This document shows, piece after piece, positions 1 to 12,697 of a stretch of DNA of 64,000 nucleotides (positions are counted from its first letter, which is position 1; the number at the start of each line of letters is the position of its first letter). The notes beneath the pieces were generated by a model. The model ran no database searches. It saw only the letters and a list, made by a program, of their open reading frames with translations, and had not been told where the DNA came from. A program made the position numbers and the translations under genes. Source of the DNA: Rhyacophila brunnea (taxonomy: Eukaryota > Arthropoda > Insecta > Trichoptera > Rhyacophilidae); contig JAGYXB010001611.1 in the NCBI GenBank assembly GCA_022495005.1, forward strand, positions 181,309 to 245,308, given 5' to 3'.

Positions 1-149
1 ACTCTTAGTTTTAGTTTAGACAGTAAAATATCATTGATGAGCTGTTGAACTTACGATGTGACAAAATTTAAATTTTATAGGCCAGACAAAAACTGCTCTA
101 TAAGCACATTTCACATCACATATTATTAATATTGACTTTTTTATTTTAG

Positions 150-1873
150 TGTGGGAGGATTACTAGGACCAGCAAAACGCGACGAGTGGTTGCAATTAAG
201 ATCAGAAATCGAATCTGCAACCGACAATTGGCTCACGCTTGCCTGTAAATGCCTCAATCTTATAAATTCAAGGTAAATAATTCACAACTTGATTACACAA
301 TAATGAAAATCATTAGTCCATCTTGTAAATTCCATTTGAATGAAAAATCAGATACTTCTGCATAACATTTTTCCAATGTACCAATGGTGTGATATCTAAT
401 CATTTAAGTATATTAGTCACGAAGTGATCCAGTGTTGCAAACGTATGGATCTAAAAGTACACAATATTGTGTCATTTCTTAATCTTTCATGGAGTTCATT
501 CAGAGTTTTTGAGTCATAATTTAGTAATTTTATGTTTAAAATTACTATCCGGCATGTGAAAATTTCTGCTGCGGAATTAACATCTTGCCACTTAGCTAGG
601 CATCACCCAGCTGAATTATTTATGTTTTAGCGATCGAATTTCAATGTAAATCAAAAACTAAGTATTTTATCAATATTGGTGTAAAAACCCAGGTGATTAC
701 AGCTTTTATTCCTTCTATATTTTGTTGCAAACTTTTATGTTTTGCTTGTGTTTGGTTATAAAAATAACCTCTGAATGTTGGATGAATAAACAAATATAAT
801 ATTTAAATAAAATTCTTGATAATATATTGGCTTATTTATATGATATTGTTATCAAAGAAAACAAGTGTCTTGAAAAATTGCTATTTTGTGTGTGTTTCTT
901 TCCTTACCCTCGTAATAAATCAACCCACAAAAACCGTGTAATTGATAATATCCATACAACAGAAAATTTTGCAAATCTCATTCATTATAATATCTCAGCT
1001 GTAGTTGTCATTTTCTATAGATTTAGCTGTTTATTAAATTTTTTGAATTTCGAAATTCTATTTCAAATGAAAATTAGACAGCATTAATTACTGTTTCATG
1101 AAAATATTTTTTTCTTGTTTCTTGAAAATATGTTCCTTTTATTTTGTTAACTGTCAATTCATGGTGGAACTGCATTGTATTGTTGTTTAATTTAATAAAA
1201 CGCATTTTTTTTTTTGTAGTACTTATTCCACTTTTAATCAATGAATTAGGACCGGTTTCGTCCGCCTCAGAGGGACATTTTCAACCTCTGAGGCGGACGA
1301 AACCGGTCCTAATTTATTGATTAAAAGTGGAATAAGTACTACAAAAAAAAAAAAATACGTTTTATTAAATTGAACAATGAAAAATATTCATTAAAATATT
1401 AATCCTAATAATTTCAATGTATTTCTTACAGAACGAATTCTGTGAATGTGTTGGTGACGACAACTCAACTAGTTCCTGCCCTAGCCAAAGTACTACTCTT
1501 TGGTCTCGGAGGAGTCTTTCCCATTGATAATATTTATTCTGCTACAAAAACAGGTTTGAAACTATTTATTTAATATATATATCAGGATCCAGCTTTTGTC
1601 TTATGAGTCAGCAATATTGTTGATTATTGATTTTGGTTAAGAGCTTAACCGACAATTCGAAGTATTCTAATGGATGAAACGTTTTTTTCAGGCAAAGAAA
1701 CATGTTTTGAGAAGATCAAACAGCGGTTTGGCGAAAGATGTACTTACGTGGTGGTGGGAGACAGTCAAGAGGAAGAAACGGCAGCCAAGGCCAAGAACTA
1801 TCCCTTCTGGAGAATATCTGGTCACTCCGACATGGCGGCTCTGTACAACGCACTGGATATGGGCTTCTTATGA
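150..1873 (+). CDS. eya: Eyes absent, C-terminal three exons (5' partial)
   Basis: Coding exons are 150-272, 1432-1553 and 1692-1873. They are bounded by AG acceptors and GT donors and join in frame to 141 residues plus a TGA stop. Eya is a nuclear coactivator of Six-family homeoproteins, and its C-terminal domain has a haloacid-dehalogenase fold with tyrosine phosphatase activity (family knowledge). Seen here is the end of that domain: a [15 protein letters not shown] helix, the [20 protein letters not shown] core, then a [12 protein letters not shown] segment and the terminal ALDMGFL. GDSQEEE matches the family's late acidic HAD motif, usually written GDGxxEE, with Ser replacing the second Gly. 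The N-terminal transactivation region and the catalytic DxDxT motif lie left of the window. Intron 1 contains a long foldback repeat. The first AATAAA after the stop is at 2019-2024, with another at 2595-2600. Identification is confident. Confidence 0.95.
1189..1371. repeat. Near-perfect foldback repeat in an eya intron
   Basis: Two arms of about 85 bp (about 1189-1273 and 1286-1371) are reverse complements with very few differences and surround an 11-base loop. Both arms include a poly-A/T tract and the block ACCGGTTTCGTCCGCCTC. It could be a palindromic MITE or a source of long hairpin RNA, since it lies in a transcribed intron. No target duplication was settled. Confidence 0.85.
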
Positions 1874-4275
1874 TCTGCTTTCGAATCTTTTCTTCATACT
1901 ATTTTATATTCTATCAGTTGTAATATTATGTCATCCACCGTTACGTTATCAGGATATAATTTTGTATAACTGAAATTATTTACAATAGTTTCGGTAACAC
2001 ACAACTGAGGAGTTGAGGAATAAAGGGATCCAAGTGTAAACGTAACCGGATTGTGTAGATCGACTTTAAAGTTAAATATTATGTGATTGTAATTATAAAT
2101 AACTGTTTTCTACATTTTATAAATGGCTTCTGGTTTTCAATTGATCCATTCAAGAAAATGTTAAAATCAATGTTAGTATTTGAAGAGGCAATTTGCAAGT
2201 CAAGCTAAAATAATCAAATAAGATACATTGTTGATAATATGAAAGTAACAGAAGATCATGCATAAACGGCTTATAACTTTTCATATAACAGTTATATGTT
2301 TGAATTCTTTTCCTGGCATAAATTGATATGTGATTATGTGAAAACTTCTCCAAACTCTTTGTCAATTTATGTCATTGTACTCCTTTAATCCTCAGCCACT
2401 CAAATCATTTAAAGTCCCAAAATTTCTACTAGTTTCAACGAATACGATTTACGCTTGCGTAAAACTTAGATTTATTTTATGACTTCTTTTAACATGCGTA
2501 TTGAATGACGTGTTGAATGTAATAGTGAACTTGAGATTGTTTTATTTGTCACGTAAAACCATATAGCTCTTCTTCATCTTATTCAAATGTATACAATAAA
2601 AATGGATATCAAGAAATTTTTAATTGAATATAATGAATATAATGAATCTATAAAACTATTGCATTACATGCAGCAGAAATTGATTAACTAAAAAATTAAT
2701 TTATAGATAAATAATGTGTAAAATATAGATTTAAGTATTATTATTATTATGTATTTCCTATCTATTTTATGTGATAGCATTTTGCAGAAGAAAAAAGTTT
2801 ACGATATTATAAAATTATTATTTTAGTATACTTATTATAAATGCACATTAATTAGTTAAAAAGATTATTTTGTGTTTATGTTTATGCCAACAATAAATAC
2901 AATTAAAATTAATATTTAACAGCACAGTTTTTTTTTTCTATTCTCTATAATATTTTAATAACTATTAAAGGCCAAATATTTTGTAAGATAATTTTTCAAA
3001 TGATATATTTTAAAAATATTTCGAATTATTGTAAATATTAGAATGAAATTAATAAAAAAATTATATAGGTAGCTCGAAATTATCATAATTTATATTATAG
3101 TAAGAAAATCTGTATTTTGAACACTTAGGGGCCTATTTATAGTCATGTTTATGTTAATATGTACGTGGGGTTTTGCGTTATGCATTCCTTATTATGGAGT
3201 GTCACTTAGACTCATTCCAGTTTCAAGTAGGTACCCATTTTCATAAGTATGACTATGCATTGGGCCGTTAGTAAACTATTGAAATAGAAACATTGCTACT
3301 CCAAGAATTATTTACCCCCTCCTCTGTTCACTGTTGTATTTCACTTTCTATAAGGAAATGGCCAGAATCAAATTACTTTGTAAACATGTTTTAACAATAT
3401 ATCGTAACACCATTTCTATCAAGTTGAGTAAAAATTACTTTTTGCCATCAGTTATCACAGCTGTGTATAGTTTTGGTCTCATTTGGGGGTCGTCCATATA
3501 TGACATTATGGTGGGGTGTAGAAAATGTGCCTACACAAAACCAACAAACTCATACTATATTACTGTACTTGTTTTTTAATGAATGGGGGAGGATTAAATA
3601 TGTGACATATTTCAGACAGGGTGTAAAAAAATTATGACGATGGAGGGGAAAAATAGCAAAAATTAGTGTAATGTCATTTATACCGGCATCACAAATATTA
3701 GGATTTCATCTTCAAATTCAATTAACTTTTAATTTATAAATAAACCACACTTACAGCAAGTTAGAACTGGGTTGATATACATATTATATATATCTAACTG
3801 TGTAATTTCAATTTCAAAATAAAATTATATTTTTTCTATTCTAAATACAAAAAAGTACACGCACATTTCCCCATCGTTGATTTTTTTAAATATTCAAAAT
3901 ACAATAAGTCTTACAGTTTAACATAATACCTAATATTATAGTAAAATAAAACATTTTTTTTATCAAAATCATTTTTAATTCAGCACAAATGGTGATTATT
4001 AATAATATCCGTATACATATAAAACATCTATTCTTTGTTTAAATTATATAAATTCTACTACTTACCTATATTTTCATTACTTACTTCAGAAGCAGACACT
4101 AATGTGATACTCTATCATCGTATTTATTATTAAATTTAGAAATAATTTTTAATCATTTGGGAAACTGCATTAAATTTCGAAAAAATCTAAATACTTATAA
4201 AAACTATTTTTGGTGTTGAAAGTTATTATCATTTTCCACTTTAATTGTCAAAAAAATAAATATTATCAATATAAT
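1874..4275. other. eya 3' flank, AT-rich, no gene seen
   Basis: Very AT-rich sequence holding the likely eya 3' UTR, with candidate poly(A) signals at 2019 and 2595. Further on it contains remnants around 3480-3660 with a GTCGTCCATATATGAC-type motif of the kind seen in dispersed insect repeats. No open frame here looks like a protein. Confidence 0.5.
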
Positions 4276-4692
4276 ACCCCGTTTACACGTGCATGGATTT
4301 ACTGTTGACAGTAAGTATTATCACGGCCATAACAAGAAAATGTATATTTAAACATGTATTATCCTGCAGTTGCAAGCTTGCGTGTATGAGTCAAAAAAGT
4401 TTGGAAGCTTCTGAATTTTCATGCGACAGTAGGGATTTTTTTAATCTGCGCCTGCGCAGTAGAACGATAGTGGCGAATCTGCCAGCAAAAAACGAACTAT
4501 ACTCATCTTGAGGTTAACCGATTTTCACTACCTGTCAAATAGTACCACAAAATGACAACATCGCGTTTCGCTTACTCTTGAAGAATGAGATTGGAGAGAC
4601 AGTCGTCACTTTTACGTGTAAACAGTTATTGTCACTATAGTTTAAAATACGCACTATTGCTGCCAGTAAATCCATACACGTGTACAGGTGCT
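4276..4692. mobile_element. MITE family 1, copy A
   Basis: Terminal inverted repeats begin ACCCCGTTTACACGTGCATG on the left and, in reverse complement, AGCACCTGTACACGTGTATG on the right. ATAAT directly flanks both ends, so a 5-bp target duplication is likely. The interior has no coding frame. It includes a TGCGCCTGCGCAGTAGAACG block shared with copies B, C and D and with a different MITE at 13540-13908. The superfamily is not recognised. Confidence 0.85.
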
Positions 4693-5316
4693 ATAATTTC
4701 AATTTCTTCGTGTAATGTAATATACAATTAAAATAAAATCTATTGTAAATTTCTTCAAATAAATTTTTCTATTATGGAAAATAATCTATTCTATACGTAC
4801 CTTGAAAACTGTAAATAGTGTATAATTAAAAGAATCAATAAGTACTTTTTATTAGAAGTTAATAATTAATAATTACATTAATATTTCTCTTGTAATAATT
4901 AAATAAATATGTATGAATATTAATTAATTTGTGAGGTCAAGGACAAGAGATTATTTTTTGGGTGTATGCTTATGTGTGTGTTTTCTGGCAAATTTTAAAT
5001 ATTCTAATATCTGAAAATAGTTATTTTAAATCTCGGTTAATTTTCAAAAGCAATATTTAACATTGTAATAATCATAAAAAACTGGGAAATATCAAATAGA
5101 TAAAATATGCTAATATCACTATCGACTTGGTATTAATAACATCAACTATTTTTATACACACTAATTCCAAGTGTTACCAGGCATTAATCAATTTATCTGT
5201 AGGTAAAATACTCATTGTACAATAAAAATAGTTGGCTGTATAGTTTCTTTTAAAGATATCAGTAAATTATAAATGAGTAATGTTTATGAATTAACATATT
5301 ATATACTTATATATCG

Positions 5317-5559
5317 TGGTACTACCAAAAGTTGGTAAGTTTTGAAATCATGTTTTGGAGTAATTGCAATTTGATGTTTGGCATGCCCTTTAAAATCAGG
5401 CATACCTACTGCTAATTTCTTTCTGCTTTATGTGCATGGTCTATATTGGATGACCTTGATTTTTTTTCTACCATAAATATTAATTTATGGACACATAATC
5501 CGTTGTTAACTCTAAAAACCTAAATTATTATCGACTTACCAACTTTTGGCAGCAACCCA
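5317..5559. mobile_element. MITE family 2, copy A
   Basis: About 243 bp with inverted ends containing GTGGTACTACCAAAAGTTGG on the left and ACCAACTTTTGGCAGCAACC on the right. A diverged copy lies at 11606-11845. The outermost bases read ATATCGT-like, as in several other elements of the window. It is non-coding. Confidence 0.75.
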
Positions 5560-5908
5560 ACAATGATATGTACCACTACAAATTATTGCCGACACAATCG
5601 TTGATTTTTAAATTGCATATCTACGAAGTTCAGTTATTCACTTTTGGTTGATTTTCATTGTACCTATGTATTTGTTTATTTAATTATTATTTCTCATAAT
5701 CAAAATGATTATTAGAATGCCTCGCGACGTTTACCTATTAATCTATAGGAAGGGTATGTGTGTAAATGTAAATAGTATATTATAAAATGAATCTGACGAT
5801 TTAATAAATTAAAAATAAACACTAATAACGTATTTTATTACCCTGATTTCCCTAATATATAATTATGTTATCTACTACAAACATCAAAAGGTTTTTTTAG
5901 TGATTTGG

Positions 5909-6920
5909 TATATCGTCATTGCGCCTGCAAAATCCGACAAACATTTTTTTTGCGTTTTTACATTTTTACGCTATGTGATAGAATGAGACGCGACGGACGG
6001 GCCTGTAAAACCCGTTTTCTAATATCAACGCTAGTTTAGAAAAATGCAAAATAAGCTATGTATTTTTACTTAAAAATGGCTTGCAAAATACGCTATGAAT
6101 ATTCCGGTCACATATCGCATTTTAAAGTAAAAAAGGTTACTATTAATTGCGCCTGTTAATGACACATGACGGAGTTTGCACTGACCTTTGCTTCAGAATG
6201 CGCCTTTTACTACCAGCGCTAGTGCACATAGCGGATTATTTACGTTTGTCGACAAATAATATTTAAGCAATAAAAAAGTGTAAAATCACATTACAATGCG
6301 CATTTTTTGTGTTTACTTAAAGAGTGTTAATTTTAAAAGCCCTGTAAGTAGGTAGGTTATACAACTTTACTGTTTATTATAATCTAATGTAATTTTCTTG
6401 ATGTGCTATAATAAATTTGTTTAATTATTTATCCATCCTACTCTGGATATTTTTATTTCCCCTTCACTCGATAATTATTACTTATTTATATGTCAAATTT
6501 GGGCTGGGAAGATAAAGGTTTGTTTGATACAGACTATTGGCTTGGTTAAAGATGTTTTACGCATAGAATTAATATCATTAAATTATGCAATTATCATTTT
6601 TTAGCCGGGGCAAAATCCGGTATGTCTAAAATACCCGTTAATTTAAATCCGCTATGTACTGCCTCAACCACAAAACGGATTTAAAGACCCAAATAAAACA
6701 AGCTATGTGCCTTTTACCCACAAAAAAAAATTGTTACGACTAAAGTGTTAAATATTGTATTATAAAATATCATTTATACTGAATCCAAAGTAATTATCTA
6801 ATTTTCAGTTTATTTGCTTTGTAAAAAACGTGAGGCATTGTTGAGTAAATCAGTTTTTTCCTTCTCCTGAAAAGTTGTGTTTTATTACATAGCGGATTTT
6901 GCAAGCGCAACGACGATATA
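5909..6920. mobile_element. About 1-kb non-autonomous element with 28-bp inverted ends
   Basis: Both ends read TATATCGTCRTTGCGCYTGC inward and continue into AAAATCCG, 28 positions with two differences. If the repeat is taken to start at TATCGTC, a TA flanks both sides. The interior is AT-rich with several short repeats of the type CGCTATG or AAAATCCGCTATG. No transposase frame was seen. Confidence 0.75.
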
Positions 6921-6937
6921 TTAGTGGTTTTACCTTA

Positions 6938-7130
6938 AGGCTTAATTACACCAGTAGACTCGCAGATCCAACCAGATTCAACGATCGTCGACTTTAAATA
7001 GCAATTACAAGGAATGATTCAACTACCAACTCAATCATGTTGACATCATGTTGACGCTTGATTTAATTGGTTCATAATAATATACGCTCAGTTGCTAATC
7101 TGAACAATAATAATAAGTAAAGGAACAAAT
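6938..7130. repeat. Dispersed repeat, copy 1 of 3
   Basis: Begins just after a TTA with AGGCTTAATTACACCAG and resembles 49931-50160 and 53490-53660. The three share blocks such as CGACYGTCG, a TCAATCATGTTGAC-like part and TTGGTTCATAATAATATAC. This looks like one half of a MITE family; the right end is unclear. Confidence 0.5.
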
Positions 7131-7194
7131 GAAATTTAGAGAAGTAATGAGTTGCTGATTGTATTTTTCCGACCATGTCCGATCCTAATAGGAT

Positions 7195-7440
7195 CATATG
7201 GGCCTCCACAGAGTAGAGGTTTGTATTAACAGATTTTGTTTTTTACGAGAAATGGATGTCAGCCACTTGCTCAACCTATTAGGTCCTCACACACAAATTG
7301 AAAAACAATATGTGCACTTGCCAGACCAGGATCCGAACCTGGGACCCACAGCCAGGGGGATGAAAGTTCCATACAGCGAACGTGACCACCTAATACTCAG
7401 TTTTCAGAATAGATGGTAGCACGGTCACACACGAAGTCGC
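7195..7440 (-). repeat. tRNA-derived SINE remnant
   Basis: In reverse orientation it shows a pol III B-box-like GGTTCGGATCC (about 7331-7343). It shares the tail block CACTTGCTCAACCTATTAGG and ATTGAAAAACAA with 58980-59135 and, more weakly, with 13084-13160. The shared tail with tRNA-like promoter pieces fits a SINE. Confidence 0.6.
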
Positions 7441-8608
7441 ATGATACAAGGCCATTTCAATGACCAATCAGAGCTCACCCATGGTCCAGCCAATCAACAT
7501 TCGAGCTTTCGATCAGTCTTTTCAAATTTCATGTTATTTCATGATATTTCCAAAACAAAAGCAGTCGTCCAATATTTTTCGAGTTGACATAATGTCAAGT
7601 TTCAGAATAATATTGCTGTTCGGCGTTTTTAAACCATATTGATAAAAAGGTTTTGCAATCCGATGGCTGATAAAATAAGTTAATGGGTAAGTCTACTTTT
7701 ATTATATTAGTTTATAGGTATTATACGCTTGTATGCCCCTTGAAATATCTTTGCAGTCGCATCGAAATAATGATTAGTACCTACTGTTATATCCCGGGAC
7801 CTGGTGGCTAGCACGGGATGTTGGTGGGACCCAGGATTCACAAAAAATTAAAAACTAAATTGGTATTTTTCTCGAATTTTATTTGTGTCACTCTCCGAGT
7901 CGTGAGGGCCGGATGTACCCTTTGGCTCGCGGCCATAGACTGACTAGCAGTGTTGCCATCCTCCCCTCACATACTCCTTATTATTAATTTAATACAATAA
8001 TTCTTATGTGCTAAGTACAAGTTGAATATTTTGACAGTTAATCAAGGAATAATGGACGTACGTACGCCCATTGTTGACTAGGAAGTCAGGTGACATGGTT
8101 ATACCTAATAATTAATTTTATCTATCGGGAGAGGCCCAATGATCATGGGTATGACACTACCTATTGTAATTTTCACGTTTGCAAATCTACTAAGGCAAAC
8201 ATAAAAAATAGTTAGGTATATAAAGAAGATTATGTTTGAGTAAATTACGTACCTACCTATAAAAAATGTCTATATTATATTTGCGCATTCTTACAAAAGT
8301 GTAAAAGGCGACCATTGTCATTTTATATTTTGAGATTAAGTAGATTTTAAAATTATTGTTTCAGAATCTACATCAAATGTTGTCGATCGTTGGGGTTTTG
8401 ACTGCGAGAATAACAGAAAGCGAAGAAAATTTATAATTTAAGTTTAATCCTAGATTATTATTAGCTTTGAATGCTACGTACGGCATTATTTCAGACAAAA
8501 TTTATCAAAAAATTTATAATGAAACACAATATGAAATAATTAAGAAGTCATCAATCTGACAGGAAGTGCTGACAAATAATTTCCATGGTGGGAGTGCCTT
8601 ACTATATT
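7441..8608. other. No gene seen; GC-richer patch at 7795-8000
   Basis: No convincing open frame. A patch around 7795-8000 is markedly less AT-rich than its surroundings and is probably a fragment of an unidentified repeat. Confidence 0.4.
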
Positions 8609-10047
8609 TCGCGACCCGAGAACTACAAGGTTCTAAGTGTCGATTTTTGGCCAAACTAAAGTAATAATGAGGCAGTCTTCCAAGTCACATTATCTACATA
8701 CTGTATAAATATGAGGTCGATATTTCTTATATTTTTTCATTAAACCCCAATACTACCGAGTTCTATGTGCACTTTACAGAATATCTGTGGTACTACAGAG
8801 TTCTACCATAATCTAAAAAGATCCGTCGTTCTACAAAGATATATGTGCTTTGACATTTCGTGGTTGTGAATACATTTAAAGTTGTTAAAATGGTTTTAAT
8901 TGCAATATGAAGAGTAAAATGTTGTTGTTTTGTATTTTAAATTTATTATTAGGACTCCATGCAGTGTATTTAACTAGAAACCACGAGTATTTAAATGAAC
9001 TACTATAACTTCGAAATACATAACCTCAAAAAAAAGGTTTCGTGATATTTGATATCAACAGTAAATTGTGAACTCACTAATAGATGAATTATAATATTAT
9101 GAAACGTAAGTAAGGTTAAATTATCGTTATTTTTTTTAAATATTGAGAGTATTTTAAGTATTTCATTCATTGATTTAATGTTTCAGGCTTAAAACTCTTC
9201 CTGAAAGTGATATAAATATTTGAGATGTTTCAAATCTCAGTAGATGAGGTGAAAAAATGGTTATGTTGTATTCTAAAATCCCTATTCCTGAGAATTCCCA
9301 CACTATAGAGATTTAGTATATTAATTATACAATATTATTATGATGGATCTGAAAGATATGCCTCTTGGTGGCTTGAAGTTTATTCTAAAACTGAGGCGAA
9401 TAATTTAATAAAAGAATTTTTACACAACATTCACTCAGCCATTAGTAACAACAATCTTGTATACACAATTACAATAAATGTATCTGATGTGAAGACAACG
9501 AGCCAGTTGAAATTGAACAATAAACATTGGGCTTGTTGCATCAACAATAGTTTTGTATTTTTAAATTATATTTTCAACATAATTTTCATTTAAAAATGGT
9601 ATTAAACAAAAATTACAAAAAAATAGTTTTTCCGAATTTCCCATTTTCCCAACAATTTCCATACATTTTCTCCGGAAAAAAATATTATATTAGATAACTT
9701 TCAAGAACTTTATTTATTTTAACATGAAAAGTGAAACTATGCGTCCTGAATTACCAGGATTTCCATACAAATTTCAGTTAGAACCTTGTAGTAAAGGCGA
9801 TTTGTTTGAGTTTCAGGTGGACAATGTTCTAACTGAATTTATGATATATAAAATTAACCATTAAAAACTAGTTTTAACGTAGTTTTATTGATACGTACAA
9901 CATAGCAGTACCATAATTGATATATTCAATCAAAAAAATAATTGAAAACATTCACAATTAACAAAATACAAGCGTTCAAAACTTCAACAGCCCATAACTT
10001 TTTTGCTGCAGTTGTTCACTTAGAACTCTGTAGTTCTCGGGTCACGA
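8609..10047. mobile_element. 1.4-kb element with CCCGAGAACTAC inverted ends
   Basis: The inverted ends read TCGYGACCCGAGAACTACA inward and continue to GTTCTAAGTG, about 31 bp with three differences. Several internal sequences echo the end motif (8750-8850 and 9760-9830). About 85 codons on the plus strand are open without an ATG (9316-9594), containing a DGSERYASWWLEVYSKTE stretch; I do not recognise it. The target duplication is unclear because a hAT-type MITE abuts the right end. Confidence 0.7.
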
Positions 10048-10052
10048 TTTAT

Positions 10053-10633
10053 CAGTGGCGAAGGGTGGAGGTAGGCTGTTAAGATCTTAATAAACAGTGC
10101 ACATTAAACTTTTTCAGACATACATATTTGTTTTCATTGAAATAAGACTACAATTTACAGATAGTGTTGGTTAGTTTTTAAAATTCAATTAAACCCTGAG
10201 AAACCAAGCCATAATAGATAATAGTCAAAAAATACATGTCTATCTATAAAATATCTAAAATTATGCAATTAAATCATACATAACTTGGAATATTTTATAA
10301 ATAGAATATATTTTTTATTTATTATACTTTGGTTTAATCAGGGCTTAATGAATTAAAAAAATTAACCAACAATATGTGTAATATGTATTTTTAATCCAAC
10401 GAAAACAAATAACTGTGAATGAAAAAGTATGCACAATTTTGTCGTATTGCCCAAATTAGACCAAAACTATTATGGTTTCGTTTAGGCATGGTTTAATTGA
10501 TTTTTAAAAACTAACTAACACCATCTGTAAATTGTAGTCTTAGTTCAATAAAAACAAATACATATGACTAAAAAAGTTTAGTGTGCACTATTTATGGCGA
10601 ATCTTAACAGCCTACCTCCACCCTTCGCCACTG
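10053..10633. mobile_element. hAT-type foldback MITE
   Basis: Ends read CAGTGGCGAAGGGTGGAGGT inward, matching the CAGTGGCG-type termini of hAT transposons. The inverted arms are long, about 170 bp each, with moderate divergence. The flanking 8-mers are CGATTTAT and ATATTTAT, a 6 of 8 match as expected for an aged 8-bp hAT target duplication. It is non-coding. Confidence 0.85.
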
Positions 10634-10719
10634 ATATTTATTGGGTATTTACTAGGGTATTATTATCTGTTAAATTCAGGCAGCCTTCATTATATAAATG
10701 TCAAATTTGTGTTGTTATG

Positions 10720-11230
10720 TCAAATGCAAGACATGACGATTCTTGGCAATCTTCGACATGATTGTGCCCCAAAAATAGGAATTGTTTCACATCGGTCACG
10801 ACTCAAGTGACTTTTCTTGATCATGATGGTTGGCTTAAGAATCTGTCGATATAATTTGAGCTTGACCTTTATAATTTGATGCCCCTCGGGTATCACAATA
10901 TGACAGCATTGTCCAGCAGTTGTCCACTCGTCGAGCAACATATCCACCCCATTGCCATTTCGTCTGCTTAGCGAATCCTATCATGTCGCATTCTCTCGTC
11001 TGCCTCCTTATCCATTGGTTTCTTTTGTGGTTTTTCCCGCTTTATGCCCAAAATGCACCATCCCATGCCACGTTACGTTACTTGTAATTTCTTGATTTCT
11101 CTTAAATTAAGAGTCCATGTTTCATCACACAGCAGCACACATTGGTTGAACACTTTACGATCAAGATACAATGGGAGGTTACTTTTGCAGATACTCTTCA
11201 GACGCCCAAACACACTCCATGCCAGTTGAT
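10720..11230 (-). pseudogene. Non-LTR retrotransposon (LINE) RT C-terminal fragment
   Basis: Minus-strand translation gives AWSVFGRLKSICKSNLPLYL, then FNQCVLLCDETWTLN, KKLQVT, a stop, and RGMGWCILGIKR. This is the pattern of the region after the reverse-transcriptase palm in RTE/jockey-like LINEs (QCVLPVLTYG... LQ..Q..MER.ILGI). Stops and frame breaks show it is dead. The same family is represented at 19450-19745. Confidence 0.75.
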
Positions 11231-11397
11231 TCTGTGAGTAATCTCATTAAAAATACTGCTAGTTGAAATTTTTGGGTTTCTATAATATATAGTTTATTTT
11301 TGTATAGAATCACCTATGTTTATACAGATATTTGTTACAATTACAAACACAATATTTTTTTTAAAGGTGTCATTAGTTTCTCATGTTCAAATTTCAC

Positions 11398-11473
11398 TAC
11401 AACGTCGGCTTACTATGCAAACAGTCTGTTTTAGAAAAAATGTCAGAGGTTTGCATAGTAAGACGACGACATA
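11398..11473. repeat. Short inverted repeat pair
   Basis: CTTACTATGCAAAC on the left pairs with GTTTGCATAGTAAG on the right across a short spacer, with partial pairing further out. It may be a very small MITE; evidence is limited to the hairpin. Confidence 0.45.
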
Positions 11474-11605
11474 CAAATTAATTCATGATATTCGTGTCAG
11501 TTGTCTTATAGGTATTAGGTTTAGAAAATTATTCATTTATAATTAAATTGTTTTTATAAGTCAACGTACAATAGCATAATATAAAGTCTTTGCCATTGCT
11601 ATATT

Positions 11606-11845
11606 GTGGGGTACTGCCAAAAGTTGGTAAGTCTCGAAATCATGTTATGGAGGAATTGTATTTTGAAGTTTGACATCCCTCTAAAATCAGGCATTATGCT
11701 AATTTCTTTGTGCTGTATGTACATGTTCTATATTCATATTGGCTGATTTTTTTTAGCATACATATTTATAATATATAGACACACAATGCATTGTTAACTC
11801 TTTATACCTAAATTATCGACTTGCCAACTTTTGGCAGCAACCCAA
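11606..11845. mobile_element. MITE family 2, copy B
   Basis: Diverged copy of 5317-5559 with ends GTACTGCCAAAAGTTGGTAA and CAACTTTTGGCAGCAACCC. Outside the right end lies AACGATATA, the complement of the ATATCGT-like terminus. It is followed after a few bases by MITE family 1 copy B. Confidence 0.75.
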
Positions 11846-11858
11846 CGATATACCTAAT

Positions 11859-12283
11859 AGCGCCTGTACACGTGCATGAATTTACTTACAGCAATAGTGT
11901 GTATTTTAAACTATCGCGATAACTGTTTACACGTAAAAGTGCTGACTGTCTCGCCAAATCCATTCTTCAAGAGTAAGTGAGACGCAATGTTGTCATTTTA
12001 TAGTACTATTTGACAGGTCGTGAAAATCGGTTAATCTCAAAATGAGTCTGAGCGGTGAAGTTCATTTTTTTACCGGCAGGTTCGTCACTATCGTTCTACT
12101 GCAGAAGCGCAGATTTCAAACAAATCCCAACTGTCACGTGAAAATTCAAAAGCTTTCGAAATTGTTTGATTCATATGCAATCTTACAACTTCCATGATAA
12201 TACATGTTTACACATACATTTTCTTGTTATGGCCGCGAAAATATGTATTGTCAGCAGTAATTCCATGCACGTATAAACGAGTT
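11859..12283. mobile_element. MITE family 1, copy B (inverted)
   Basis: Inverted relative to copy A: begins AGCGCCTGTACACGTGCATG and ends near ATAAACGAGTT. It keeps the internal TTCGTCACTATCGTTCTACT block, though the palindrome next to it is damaged. Flanks TAAT and ATTAT do not form a clean duplication. Confidence 0.8.
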
Positions 12284-12697
12284 ATTATATTCTAAAATTA
12301 TTGAAAAATCTGTAAAATAATATAAGAAAAGAAAACACTATTTTTTTTTTCCAATAAATTTTAATCAGTTCATATTATTATTACCTTACAAATAAACTTA
12401 AATTAATAATAAAATTATATTACTTTTTGTTTTTCGTATAAAAAAATAAATAAACACAAAAATTCATATTTTATTTACTGGAATGATATAGTACCTAGAT
12501 GTATCCCATATTCATCAACACATTATTTGAAATCTCTCATCACTTCCTTGTGGTAACACCATGGTGATAAACTAATAAACAAATTCTAATTACATCTTTC
12601 ATTAAAAACCATTAAAGCAAACGGCAAAGTATGGGATATAAAATAGAAGATAAATTAATAATCTACATTTTAGACTAGGTATTTGAAGTATCTCTCT

